Assembly: GCA_013397795.1 (NCBI GenBank)
Contig: VZTJ01005217.1
Coordinates: 124,001-188,000 of the forward strand
Direction: 5' to 3'
Length of the DNA stretch: 64,000 nucleotides
From: Orthonyx spaldingii
Taxonomy: Eukaryota > Chordata > Aves > Passeriformes > Orthonychidae
A program made the translations under genes and the position numbers. Positions 1-12,330 of the stretch are shown here, piece by piece. The notes beneath the pieces were generated by a model. The model made no database searches, was not told where the DNA came from, and was given only the letters and a program-made list of their open reading frames with translations. Positions within the stretch are counted from its first letter, which is position 1. The number at the start of each line of letters is the position of its first letter.

Positions 1-2912
1 GGTATTGAACTTGCACCTTTCCCATCCTCCCCATCCATTTGTCCAGAGGAGGAGAAATCAAACCTCTACTTCTGTGGCTACATTTCCATTCAGAAAAATT
101 CCCTAAAAACATTTTTTTCTTCTACCTTTCTAGCTTTCTTGGTGATTTTCAATTATTCTTCCTGTAAGATTTGAAGTAGTCTGCTTCAAATTTGTCTAAA
201 ATTTGACATTTTTTAGTTTTTCCTTTTTTTTCTTTTCCCTTTCATCATGTAAGAAAGACTCACACAAACCCAGCTGAGACCTCTGGGCTCATCCCATACC
301 ACCACAAATCTGCTGACCAAGGCTTGTCATTTTTTGATAGTGCTGAGTGTCCTGAAGCTCTGTGATGTTTTATTGTTTTTCCTGACACTGAATCCTCAGT
401 TCCATATTAGAACACTAGTATACAGTTTAGTATTTTGAACAGTCACAGAAAATGCCGCTTTCCTTATCAATTATTGCTTGAATTCACTTTCCTCTTCAAG
501 CTGCTCTTGTTCCCACATGGTCCATAGCTCTGCTTTCCTCGAGTTGATGTTATAGTTGGTATTCTCTGAGTGCTGCCTGGCTGGAGGTCCTCCCTTATCA
601 TTTATCTAGGCTGCTATGAACTAGGAGTGCACATCCATTTTCATGAGCATCCCCACTACTCTGTAAGGCCAGAAAACTTGCAAAGATTGGATTTCTGCTA
701 ACTTTCCCATTTCGGGTTACGGACACAGGCCCACCTGAAGCTTTTCTCTCTGAACCTGCTTATGTGGGGATGAATGATGCGTGCAGGGAAAGGATAACTT
801 AAACCTGGGAAGGAATCTTAGGTTGCCATTCACATTCCTGTGATTAGACCCTCTGGCTTGTGTACTTAGAAGGAGCATGAATCACCCACTTGAAGCTTTT
901 CTGTAGCTGAAATCCACTTCCCTGCAGGTTGATTCAATATTGCCATAGCCCTGCCAGCTCCCCCAGGGTGAGTTCACCCACCTTTTCTTCTTCAAGGGAA
1001 ATAAGCTCATATCGAGCACCATTAATAACTTCCCTGCATGTGGGGATGCATCCACATTTGCTCCACTCCCCAGCTTAAACCAAAAGTATTTCTGAAGCGC
1101 AGTACAGACTTGTTCTCCTTCTGCCACCCCCTTTACCTCCATCTCAGCAACTTTCTTCCCCAGGCAGATGGCTCCCACCCCCTCCCTGCTCCCCTTGACA
1201 CCCTGCCAACACCATGCCCAACCAGCCCTGTCATCTGTCTCCTGTCTCTAACCCAGTTCCCTCAGATATGACAGACTACAGTCTCTTTCTCTCTAAAAAG
1301 AAACACTGCAGCAGCACACCAGTACCCACGAAACCTGGTCAGACAAATGGGGATGGGGATCAGAGGGGGGATGCAAGGCTTTCCTACGGAAGTTTTTTGA
1401 CTTTTCAGCCAATAGAACTGATGTTTTTTAGGCAGTTTCTTTCTTCCTGTTCAAAAAGAAAAAAACAAGAAAGCAAACATGCCCTCAGCTTCCTCCTCCC
1501 AGTCTGGTTAGAAATGCTGCTGCAGCACAACGTGGGAGCTGTAGTTCAGCACTTGGTGCATCCCTTCTCTCACGAGGCTTCCTGACCACCCCCACCCCAG
1601 AGCACCCTGCCAAGCCTCCCAAGTCCCATCTCCATGCTTTCCACAGGAAACTCAGACTAGAGAGATGGAAAGAGCATGTGGCTTTTCAACATCAAGCCAG
1701 TCACGTGTCATTTTTTGTCTGAAATCTGAGAACTCTTCAGAATACAAATGTTTTGGTTTTCCATTTTCTCTAGTACATTGAAATTTTTCAAGAAAAGCAG
1801 AATTCCTCTTTTAATGGGAAAAAAAATCCCAACAAAAGACAAGACATTTCATGCCTTCATTTCTCTTCAAAATGTTTTAATCAACTTTAGTAACAAACTG
1901 ATTTCTGTGACATCTAAGGTAGCCTTAAAAGTGACTTTTCTTGACATGTCTCTCTAGGATTTGCTGGCTCCAAGCTCAATAACTTTTTTTGTCTTTGGTA
2001 CTCCTGAAGTCCCCTGATCACAGTACCCTGGTTAAGTTTTCTTTGTGTATTAAACAACATTGTGTTCTCACCTCCCAGCATTAGACTTGCACATAAAGCT
2101 TTGCAAATTGGCCCCAGGAGAACCTGGGGAATTTATAATCAGGATCATAATATAATCTTCAATAAAGTATCCTCATATAAGATTTCACATTTGAAGTTAG
2201 ACACATCTCTTTCTAGTTCAGGGAACAATTTGGGACTGCTTCTGTCTTTAAACTCATGGCTATAAACTACACTTAATCCATTGCCTCCCACTGGCACATT
2301 GGGCTTCCAGTGATCTGTTAGGCAACATTTCATCCTTTCTCTTCATTGATCTCTTGTTTGTTTAATGTATTTTCCATTCCTCAGTCCTACAGCAATGTGA
2401 TTTCTCAGTTGTGTTTGTCTTAGTGATACTGGAGAAGGCAGGTTTAAGAAACAGTTCTCATTTCCCTTACTTTTTTAATAACTCAATATAGAAGCACTGC
2501 CAATAGAATAGTGCTAGTACTGCAGAGGGTTCTAAAGCAGTTTTGGAGAAACTCTTCAATATTTCTCTGTGCTTGGTGTTGTATATTTCAGAAGACACAA
2601 CCCCAGGTAAGGCAGCATAAGAAAGCAAGGAAAAGACTGCTATAATTTGTCCCCATGCAATATACATCTATCATCACATTAATAGGTATTTATCTGTACC
2701 TTGAAAGCACACCAGTAGATGTAGAGAGGTGCATTCTTGCTGCATTCCTTGGTGTTGTGGCATCTGGGGCAGGGGACAGCTGTTCTTTGGGTTTTATTTT
2801 GCTTTAATTTGATGCCCTTAGAGTTATCAAGGAGAGATGTCAGCTTCACTTTTCGTGGTTGAAACTGTGGTAACATTTGAAAACCTCACTGTTCCATTTA
2901 TAAGCCAAACAG
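1..2912. other. Non-coding unique sequence, no gene recognised
   Basis: No frame shows a recognisable domain, and the longest open stretch is about 120 codons with unremarkable composition. Local structure is limited to a T-rich pyrimidine tract near 207-243 and a C/T-rich stretch near 1110-1260. CpG is sparse, as expected of methylated vertebrate DNA. A TCACGTG E-box-like site lies near 1700. Nothing indicates a promoter or an exon with matching splice sites. Confidence 0.6.
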
Positions 2913-3036
2913 AAGCCAGGTTGGATGGGGTTTGGAACAACCTCTAGTGGAAGGTGTCCCTGCCCATGGCAGCAGGGTTGGAACTGGATGATTTTAAGGA
3001 TCCTTTAAAGCCAAACCGTTCTGTGATTCTGTGATT
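2913..3036 (+). repeat. CR1 LINE, 3'-end fragment
   Basis: About 124 bp matching the 3' end of an avian CR1 in sense orientation. It starts in the segment for the end of the reverse-transcriptase ORF (GGTTGGATGGGGTTTGG), passes the CCCTGCCCATGGCAG block, and ends in two ATTCTGTG-like units at 3018-3036. Compared with the 24.3-kb copy it lacks a few bases before the CTAGTGG motif. CR1 elements are usually 5'-truncated at insertion, which explains the short length. Confidence 0.9.
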
Positions 3037-6000
3037 AGAAGTGGTCACTGGTAAACTGAATGAGCTGCTTTCTTCTGAGACACTCAGCTCTTATGAAAGA
3101 GTCTATAGGGCTGAAAATCCCATCATAAAATCCATAAACAAGGACTTTATGACTTTCACAAGCATCTTGGTGTCTTGGGTGACAGTTGATACACTGAAAA
3201 TTAGTGAGAGTTTTGTTCTTTAACAATTTAGGTAAAAAATCCCCTCCTGTGCAGTATTTGATGCTAAAGCTGAGACAGGCAAAATCCCAAAAGTGAGAGT
3301 TGAGTCAGGGAGACAGCATTGTTGTTTCCCCAAAACTGAAACAATGAACGGCCAGGCCAGGTTCCTACTTTCCCTAAAATTACTGAAGCTCCTGAGGAAA
3401 AACTTGCATGAAAGGTCTTGATATTTTTGCTTTGTCTAATTTGCCCAGGAAGCCTTTATAATATGTTACTGATTTTCAGTGATTTTTACCATTACCATTT
3501 TACCATTTTGTTTCAGCTTGGACAATATAATTTTCATTGACCTATTTTTAGCTACACAATATTTTTGTTATTATGCAGCAGCCTAGAAATAGCAGTGGGA
3601 GTTGAGAAGAAATTTTGGCTTACAGGACTTGCTAAACCTTACAAGCACAACTGTTTGTATTTTGTATTTAAAATTTCCTGAAGGGACACAAAGCTGTTGT
3701 CTGTAGCTTTTACACAAAAAATGTCACATTCTTAACATAGATGTAAAATGCAGAAGAAAATGCAGAATAATAAATTTGGAGCTGTGGTCAGGGTCTTTCT
3801 TTCCTAAAGCTCTTTTCTGAAGAGTTAAATGATAGTGCTATTAAAAAGAAAGTGAATAAATAAACACTATCTTCCACTAGCAGCTTTTTCTGGGATTCTA
3901 TCTAACCAGCTTTGCTTAGAAAGCTTCAGGCTCCATGTTGTAGTTTTCATGACATTTCAATTTAGCATTCATATTGCAGGACAAGGAAATGGTTGCCCCT
4001 GTGCAGCAGGGCCCCCTGTTTCCATACAGGCGTGAAGTCAATAAAGATTCTGCTCGTGGTACCATGGGTAGTAACCAGGAAAGGAAAGGAAAACAACACC
4101 CTGCTTCCCCCTCGTTGCTAAATAAATGTTTGGTGAATTAATAACTGCTCATTTTTTTTTAAGCAGTTAGGTTAGCATAAAAAGGGAGAAAAATAATCAC
4201 TTTGTGCTGGCTGGGGCAGCAACCCTGCTGGCTGCCTGAGTGTGCCAAACAGCAAGGGTGGGAGAGGGAACAGACAAAATAGTCATTATTTTTCCACTGA
4301 GAAAGAAGGAGGCCAGTCTGGGAGCCAATATTTGGAATCCATGTTTGCCATGATTGTCACCTATGATCCCTTTCAGCCCCACCCAAAGCTCCACTCAGCA
4401 GCTCCCTGGGGAGTTGGTGCATCCATTTATCCACCCTAAGTCCCTTATTTCAAGAGGGAGCTCTGCCTGCTCTGCTCACCCACTGGTACACTCCCATGGC
4501 CCAAATGTCAGCCTCCATTCACCTGATTTTAAGATGTGACCCTTGGGTGTCACAGACCAGGTGCTGGTGGTCAGGACGTGAGGAGAGGTGGCATTAGCCA
4601 TCCCATCGCTAGAACATGTTCACTTGTGGTAGTTCAGTCTCGAAAACACAGACTGGAAAACTTGGAAAAGAGCCACAAAAATGTCTTTAGACACATGACT
4701 GTGCCCTGGAGAGACTGAGCTTGAAGGTGAGTTAGTTTTCCATCTCTGCAGATGGATGGCCTCTGAGACTGGGAAATGGGCTTCAAATTAATGAAGACAC
4801 AATGTGGTCAAAGGAGTGGAACAGGAAACTCAGACGAGTTCGTGCTGAAAACAAAGAGTGTGAGTTTGATAAGGATTGTTCAGTACTGAAACTGATTATG
4901 AGGAAATAAATAGGAATATCTCCATCCTAGACTTAATTAAGGAGACTTCTAAAATATAGGCAAGAGTTTCAAAGAAACTGTGAGTTGGATGCTGGTTTTG
5001 GGGTGGGGGATTTTTGGTCCCCAAGCTGTAAGATGTACAAAGCTCTGAACAATTCTGTGCACTTCTTTGTAGGAAACACTTTGTAGGCCACAACATTTTT
5101 TTCTTCACACACTTGGGGTATTTCTCTGTGTCCTGGAATGAATAACATGCTAATCTTAATGTTCTGTTGTTCTTCATTTAAAATTGCAACATTTGAGAGG
5201 GATTTTTTTCCCCTTAGAAACGTATGCCTTTTCTCTGGTTTTATGGCCTGGAGGTTTTCTCTCTCTTTTTTATTTATCATCTCATATTGCTGTGGTTTGA
5301 AGAGATACAGCAGTGACGCAGGCTGCTGTTGAGTTTTGGTTCTTTGACTGGTTTCTATTTTTAGACTGTTCTTAGTTGCACTGGAAACAGGCAGCAGCAA
5401 CTGTATTGGCCCCAATATCTGGCACAGTTTTTGTCAGAAGATGCACTGTGAATAACACATCTTGCCCTATATTTAGGGACTATGGAGAACATGATCCTTT
5501 TAAAGAACATGCTCTACCTGTGTAAGTGACAGGTCTTGTGGCTGCCCTGATCTCCCTGTGGACAAAGGAGACCACAATTAACTTGGCTCAGCATCTACCC
5601 TGAGGCGCAGTGTTAGCTCACCGTGCAGAAAGCCAGGTGAGCTCTGCTGCTGCCCAACTGGCCACCAAGCACCAGGCACTGGAGCACAGAGATATTGCTT
5701 GGCAGCCCAGAAGATCAGCCTGCCTGTTTCTTCTGCCCAAAGTCTGATTAAAAAGTCCAACGTCTCCTCCAAGAGCTGGAACAGCTCCTCATCTCAATCC
5801 TCAGAGCAATTAGAGATGACAGAAGAGCCAGGATTAACTCCTGCTGGCAGAGCAGTGCCTGTCCTTCAGCTTGCCAGAATCCAGCTGAACATCCTTCGTG
5901 CAATCAGCCATGGACTCCTCTTTGCCAAAACAAAAAACACTGAGCCCTAATTTTATCCCAAGGTATGGCAGGATCACCTGGGCATTCCCAAAATTTTCAC

Positions 6001-7799
6001 AGGTCAGAACATTTCTTTTTTTTTAATCCCTGCTCAGTACCTGGTATAGCTTTTTATCAATTTGTGCTTTAGAGGAATCAGAAACTCCCAGTTCTACCCT
6101 TTCCTGCAGCCACCTTCTGTCTAACTCAAACACCCCACAGGAGAAACCTTCACTTGGGATAAATGAAATGAAGTAATTTTGTTAGCAGTTTCTTGTAGAA
6201 GAAGCTTTGCCTGTGAGAGATTTGTTGAAATTGATTTTCCTGGTATGTGGTTTCCTTTTTTAACTTGAATTTCCTCTGAGGTTTTGTCTCTATATCTTCC
6301 CTGGATTACCTGAAGTAAGAAACTTTTAGCTGAGCTGCTTTTGAAGAAGGAACACCAGTAATCAGAAAGATTGTCTTTGAGATTGTAATTGCTACCATTT
6401 AAAAATATTACTAAGGCTTGTATAAAAAAAAAACCAAAACCCAAGCTAATAAGAGTGAACAGGGCTAAGTGAAAGAAAATGCAGGCTGAGTGGTGGTGTG
6501 GGTTTTGAGTAGATTAAAAAAGATTCTTTTTCCCATCCAGTGTGAAAATATTATCCATGCCAGGCATTTAATGCTGTATAAAACTGCCCCGGGTGAGGGA
6601 AGAGTCTTGTAAAGGCTGTATTATTTCTCACATTTTCCTGTGACTCCTCTTCCCAGTCGTTTTCCCTGCTCCTGTGGATATTTTGAGCAGTGACTGGCAC
6701 TGAGCAGACCAAGTCCATGCTGCAAGTGCAGGTCCAGGCCCTTTCCTGGGCTCAGGCTGGTGGCCCAGGACACCTTTGTCAGGAACCATGAGGTTTATCT
6801 GAGGGAAAAGCCTCAGCCTGCCCTCAGACTCCTTCATGCCATGCGGAGGGATCAGACACAGTCCAGACAGTGAACTGACAGCTCTGTCCCCAGCAATGTC
6901 TGTCTGAAGTCAAACCTACTTAAATCTGCCAAGAGACAGCGATGTGCTCAGAATCTGCACGGAGTGTGGCTCCCAATATGTTGTATTCCACTTCATACCC
7001 TGGTTTTATCACCCTTTCCCTATCACAGACCAAGCCCAAGAGAGGAGAGAACCTCCCTGTCTTATTTCCCATCTTGGATCAGGTCTCATGGACATTTTCC
7101 TTGTGACTACTCTTAAATAATTCTGTCTAGCATCTGGTTTAAAAATATCTGAGATAAAGTCAAGCCTCATGCAATATCATCTGTTCAAGGCAACACTTAA
7201 ACTGAACAGCAACTGTACACTGAGTGCCCCTGCTTGTTTCTGAGGAGGAGTGAATTTAGTCCAGGAATGGAAGGATTTCTGCAGCTTCTGTATCTCCTCT
7301 ATGATAAACTTTTAGCTTGGGATGTGTTCTGGACTTGCAAAAGGTGTGAGACCTCTTTATTTTTGCATTTTTTTGCAGTTGTCCTTAATAATTGCTACTT
7401 TTGCTTTCCCATGTTAAAATGTGTCACATGGCAGTGTATTTTGCCCTAACTAAGGGTACAGTAGGAAGTTATGGAAAATAGTTTTGTTTTGATTTTTTGG
7501 CTTAATTAGATGCCATTAATATACCCTTCTCTATATCAGGCCTTAAAATGTTTCCCACTCTCCAGTATTTCCCATCTTTGCATTCACCTGAATTGCTGTT
7601 TCTACCCCTCCTGCTCCTCCCTGTGCATCCCTAGTGACTGAACATGATCCTAATGTCAGTTCTGGGGCACGTTCCACTCTCTCCTGCCTGGAAGCCCCTT
7701 CCACAATGAAATACATTGTGAAACTCCAGGAGAGACAACTGCTTTCTGTGTGTGATGAAACAGGCAATACATGGGGTTAGGTATACGAGCACCTTGGTA
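3037..7799. other. Non-coding unique sequence
   Basis: No gene found. Open frames up to 148 codons (4969-5415, minus strand) show no domain or signal peptide and sit in low-CpG, AT-rich DNA, so they look like chance. About 80 bp near 4650-4735 vaguely resembles the CR1 ORF2 region but is too diverged to call. GC is a little higher at 5580-5900. I see no tandem arrays, LTRs or RNA genes. Confidence 0.55.
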
Positions 7800-7875
7800 A
7801 TAAATGAATAATTTGGGTCAGAAGGGATGTCAGGAGGTCTTCTAGTCCAAAGCAGGCACAGCACTCCAGATGTAG
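7800..7875 (-). repeat. Old CR1-like fragment
   Basis: The stretch reading GGTCAGAAGGGATGTCAGG followed by TCTTCTAGTCC and AAAGCAGG matches the antisense of an older CR1 3' end, where GGAAGGGACCTCTGGAGG and a CATCTAGTCC block are usual. It is clearly more diverged than the 17.8-kb copy, so it probably belongs to an older subfamily. Both boundaries are uncertain by tens of bases. Confidence 0.55.
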
Positions 7876-9049
7876 CCTCTGGCTTCCCTTAGCTCAGTGA
7901 CTACACTTGTTCTTTTCTGAGGATTAACTATAGCCAAGTCTGCCCTCGAGGGAGGCTGCAGTGGAAAGAAACACCAACACTTCTCTCTTCTCCAGAAATC
8001 CTCTGTTGCACAGAGCCCCAGGTGGGAGTGACAGCCAGGATGGGGTGTGAAAGCAGCAGTGCTGAGGAAGTTTATTTAATGCTTCCTTTGGTGTGGGCTA
8101 GAGCTGTGGATGCAGCAGAACAGCACCCAGCAGGGGAAAGGGTCACATCCTCTGTGTCCTCCCCATGGGCTGCAGCCCTCGACAACCCTCATATCCTCAG
8201 GGTGATGAATTTGGTACTTCTCTGCACCAGAAAGCCATAATTTAAATCCACAAGAGGCTGTTTATAACACTTCATTCTAAAATCCTGCCTATCACAGGCC
8301 AGAGAATTCCTCCCAGTAATTGCTGCCCTGTGCATTGCATCCCAGCCTCTGTTTCAGCTAGACCAGATCTCTCAGATCCAGAGATTTATTCATGTTCTAA
8401 CTACAATATGAGGTGCAGAATTTGCAGCTTCCCTTGATAATTTTTTTAATCTAAACAAGCCCCTGAGTGGGAGAATAGGCTTCAGACTATTCCAGAATAA
8501 ACTGGAACTTTAAAATCTTCTATGAAATATTTTTAAAATAGATTTGATAACTATTAGGAGACTAATCTTACAATTCTTCATCTGGAAAAAGGTGTCTTGA
8601 TGACAGCAGCAGACCTGGCAGGCACTCTAAGACCATTGCATTTTACCCTTCCCTCAGGTAGCTATGAAATAATATAATTGCTTCACTATCTTAAAGTTAT
8701 TCTTACAGACATTAGCCCATAGAGTAATGCAAATATGTGACTGGTATCGATGCTATTAATTAATATTTATTAATTTAATCTCATTTCGTAACATGCTGAC
8801 CCAGTGTGCAGAGGTCAATCAGGCAAAAAACCCCCAAAACCCAAAGCCAAATGACAAAATCTTGATGGACAATGCTTTTGTCTCGAGCACTCCTTGCCTA
8901 TGCAATTGTTGATAAATCCAATACTTTTCCTGTCTCATTGACCAGCAGCATGACAGTCCTGTTCTTCCGTGTCAGTAGTTTCTAAAATGTCATTTGAACA
9001 TTCGTTTTTTTCTTAAATGCAGCCTGAGATCTGGGTGAGACCCAGATGA
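7876..9049. other. Non-coding unique sequence with AT-rich motif cluster
   Basis: No coding signal. The notable part is 8690-8830, described separately, where an octamer and several TAAT-type motifs crowd together in AT-rich DNA. The rest is ordinary low-CpG sequence. Confidence 0.55.
8720..8825. promoter_or_regulatory. Candidate homeodomain/POU motif cluster
   Basis: An exact octamer ATGCAAAT (8727-8734) is followed by ATCGAT, the 10-bp palindrome ATTAATTAAT (8755-8764), further TTAAT/ATTTATTAAT motifs, and an AGGTCA half-site near 8812. Octamers bind POU-family factors and TAAT cores bind homeodomains. Such clustering is typical of vertebrate developmental enhancers but also occurs by chance in AT-rich DNA. 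There is no evidence of activity; the call rests on motif density alone. Confidence 0.25.
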
Positions 9050-9177
9050 GGGCTGGACTTTGGAAATACCTGAGCAACGTGATCTAGTCTAAGGTGTCCC
9101 TGTCCATGGCAGGGAGGTTGGGATGAGAAGGTCTTTAAGGTCCTTTCCAACCCAAACCTCTCAATGATTCTATGATA
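9050..9177 (+). repeat. CR1 LINE, 3'-end fragment
   Basis: Sense-oriented CR1 3' end of about 128 bp. It has the diverged GATCTAGTCTAAGGTGTCC segment, the CCATGGCAGGGAGGTTGG block, AAGGTCCTTTCCAACCC, and a terminal ATTCTATGAT. It is 5'-truncated and contains several substitutions relative to the copy at 24.3 kb. The 5' edge is approximate. Confidence 0.88.
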
Positions 9178-11554
9178 TTTGTGCATCTATAGCAGACATT
9201 TGGAGGCCAGCTGTCCAGCAAACAGTGGGTGCCTCAAAAATTTGGGGAAAACTGTAAAATTTTCTCAAAATACACTGTGTTGGTATACCTAATAGGGATG
9301 TCCTGTACCTCAGGGTGTTCAGCAATCAAATCAATTTCAGATCTCTTTCTGTTTCAGGGCTGAAGTTCTAAGCTCCATGGGGCTGTGTTATGAGGCAGGT
9401 GCAAAATCTCAGAAGTGTTTGAACTGTGTAAGCAAACAGAAGAAAAGGGGTAGAAGGAAATTAGGAAATTTCTGCACAGCCATGTCACTCAGAGCCAGGG
9501 TGACTGTTCTTTTCAGAGATTAAAACCTCTGCAGTGGAGTCATTGCTGTATTTCACTGCCATGACTGGAACTTCATCATAAACTCCTCTGTGTGGTGATT
9601 CCAAGCTGTTCTCTGTGAGCAGGGGCAGAGCTGTGTCCCCCTGACAGCAGAGCACTGGCTGCAGCACAGGCAGGATTCCATCCAGGAATGTGATGTTGCT
9701 ACCTGCAAGGATATTTCCACTTGAGTTAATTTAATTGTTGTAAACTCCTGACCTCACTTCTGGGAATTGCTCACACAATTAAGATGTGCCCTGCAAGACT
9801 GTTAGCATGATCACAGCTGAAAAGCTTTTGAGGGTAAGATTGAGGTCTGAGATTATACCAGAAACGCTGCAGTATCTGGTTACAGTTTAAATTGGGGTGT
9901 TGATGGTGAGTGCCCTCCACGTCCCTTTATTTTTTTGCCCACCATTTTTTAGAAAGTAAAATACTTAAGCACTTTTCCAGCACAGCCAGGTGTCATACAT
10001 GGTTAAGGAGCACACCCCTCACAAACTCCATGTGGAAACACATTTCTGGTCAGTCCCAAGGACAGCACAATCTCCATTTCCCAGTTAAGAGTCTCTAGTG
10101 ATGGAGATACCAAGATAGAAAGATTTTTTATTATGATAATCCAGAACTGGATTGTAGTACTAGAAGTATTTAAAAGCCATGCCATGAGAGTTTCCCAGAG
10201 CCTCTGTCACTCCTGTGAGCCTAATTTTTCTCCATGTTTTTTACAGTGTAGTAACCCTTCCCCCCGAAATGTTTCTAGTGAACACACTGAAACTACTTTA
10301 GAGGGAAGCAGTTTGATCAAATAAGTGCATTCAAGCCTGCCCTTTGCAGTGCCCACTGAGCTGGGATGACACACAGCTGGCACATCTGCATGGTGAGAGA
10401 GAAAAGGCACCATTCCAGCTGCAAAACCACTTCAGCTGGATTTGTAGGCTGCTGTACACGAATGATCTTTGCAGTGAGTCTGGTTCAAAGCAAACCTTCC
10501 AAAAGTTTTTGTTCCCACTCCTTAGTAAATCCAGAAGCAACTGTCTGCTCACAGTATGAAATTCAACCACTGCTTCACCCAGATGAAAGTCTTGTCCACT
10601 CCAGCATGCAAAAATGGCCCCACAAAGAGATTCTGCCACCAACAGGTGTCACATATATCCTGACATACTTATCCTGACAGCACACATGTCCTGCTACTGC
10701 ATTTCATTGAGTTCATGCCCTTATAATTACCTGGTTTGGTCTCCTGCACAGAGAAGTTTAATTTTCTTGGACCCATCTCCTTCGTGATTGAAATGGAGCA
10801 TACATTTTATTAAAGTATCTTCACTTCCAAAGGTCAGATGATGGTATACTATATTATAGTGAAACATTCTGCTCCAATGCTTAGTGATTTTCACCATTCA
10901 AAATGTCTTATTCTTTATTTGGATCTTGCAGATTTAGGCCTCCAAAGATTGCCATATTTGATGGTTTAAAGTGTCTTTTTTGTGGGGCCTCTTTTCACTC
11001 TTCCTGTCTCTTTCCTTCATCTAAATCACACCTAAAGTTTCTCTCTGATAAAGAAAATAGCATAAATGGAAGTCAGAAGTTCTGTCCCATGAAAGATAAT
11101 GAGTTGGGGTATTTCCATTAATTGGGTCAGAACACAACTTCTATAAAAACTACTGCAAAATACAGGTAACCTGTTAGAGCAGCATTAAACTGCAATGTTT
11201 CAATGTGTCTCAAATATTTCATTTGGTGTGTTTCTGAGGGAAATTTCATTTAAGCAGATGATTTCTGTATTGAAAACTTCTCTTATGAAAAGATAGCTTC
11301 AGATGTGAGATCATGCTGTTGGTAAATTACTGCTTTGCTTGGGCTTCTTCTCTTTTCTTTCAAGATATATCTTTAAGAAAATGCAGCTTCTCAACATCCT
11401 TTCAGAAGATTTTCCCTCAATGGCTTTGTTATTCTGTATCTGAAGACATAGAGTCTATGACAGCCCTTTATAAATACAAAGACTTTTTAGGAGCTCTTTA
11501 CATTTTGTTCCACTTAGTTAATTTTCTTGCACCAGCTTCTTTTTCAATAGTTTT

Positions 11555-12330
11555 CCGTGTTTTCTCGGTCAATTACACGAATTGCTGAGGAAGTAATTTG
11601 CTGTCTGCTCGTGTCATTGCTGTGCACAGTTTGACTTGATTAGACTTGCCGTGTCACCTTGCTTCGAGTCTTTCTGCCACTTATTCTGCCAAACGCGATG
11701 TTAATCCATCTTTCATAAACGCAGCGTAGTGGTTTCATTGTCAGTGATTTTATTAACTAACAAACCACCCCACAGCCACTTGTTGCCTTCAGCTTCATAA
11801 CACGACCCTCTTGGGATCCAAATTACTGTTGCTTCATGAACAATTCTCATTTCTTTTACAAACTGTAGACATCTGTGTTTCCTTGGTCTCTGCATGTTTT
11901 CGCAAGTGCTTTTCTACCCTTATCGCTTGGTACGTGGCTGATTGTTAACATTGGTGTAAATCCGTGGAAGTCATTGTGCATGAACTCCACCCAGCATGGA
12001 GCTGCTGAGAATTTGGCCCCAGACAATTTCTCCTCTAAATGTTGCACACTTTCTTTTCCGTTAGTCTGGCTTTAGTGGTGTCTCCCTTCTAAAAATGTCC
12101 AGTAATGCGTTTATTTTGTGGCTACCTCACTGATAAGCCTCTCCTGTGGCTGGAGGAGCCCAGTCGGAATGGGATCTCTTACGAGGTGTGGATATGAGGG
12201 AAGATGGGGCCGATGCACAGCTTTGGGAAGCTGAGGTGCAGATCAAGTCACTGGGGTCTTCCTGCCAAGGTCCCACAACCACCTTTCCCCTATACACAGC
12301 TCTTACTGAGCATCTTTGGTGGGAAAACGT
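11555..12330. promoter_or_regulatory. CpG-retaining block, candidate regulatory element
   Basis: Hand count gives about 21 CpG dinucleotides in 776 bp, against about one in the 850 bp before it and about five in the 900 bp after it. GC content is not raised enough for a classical CpG island, so the block looks like AT-rich DNA that has escaped CpG decay. Known causes are germline hypomethylation or strong selection, as in deeply conserved enhancers. No TATA box or coding frame stands out; a promoter of an unannotated RNA is an alternative. Confidence 0.35.

Noticed and set aside
4650..4735. Possible old CR1 ORF2 scrap
   Set aside because: Only GAAAAGAGCCACAAAAATG and a loose downstream match; too diverged to support.
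4969..5415. 148-codon Lys/Gln-rich minus frame
   Set aside because: No domain, and the composition follows from local pyrimidine bias of the plus strand.
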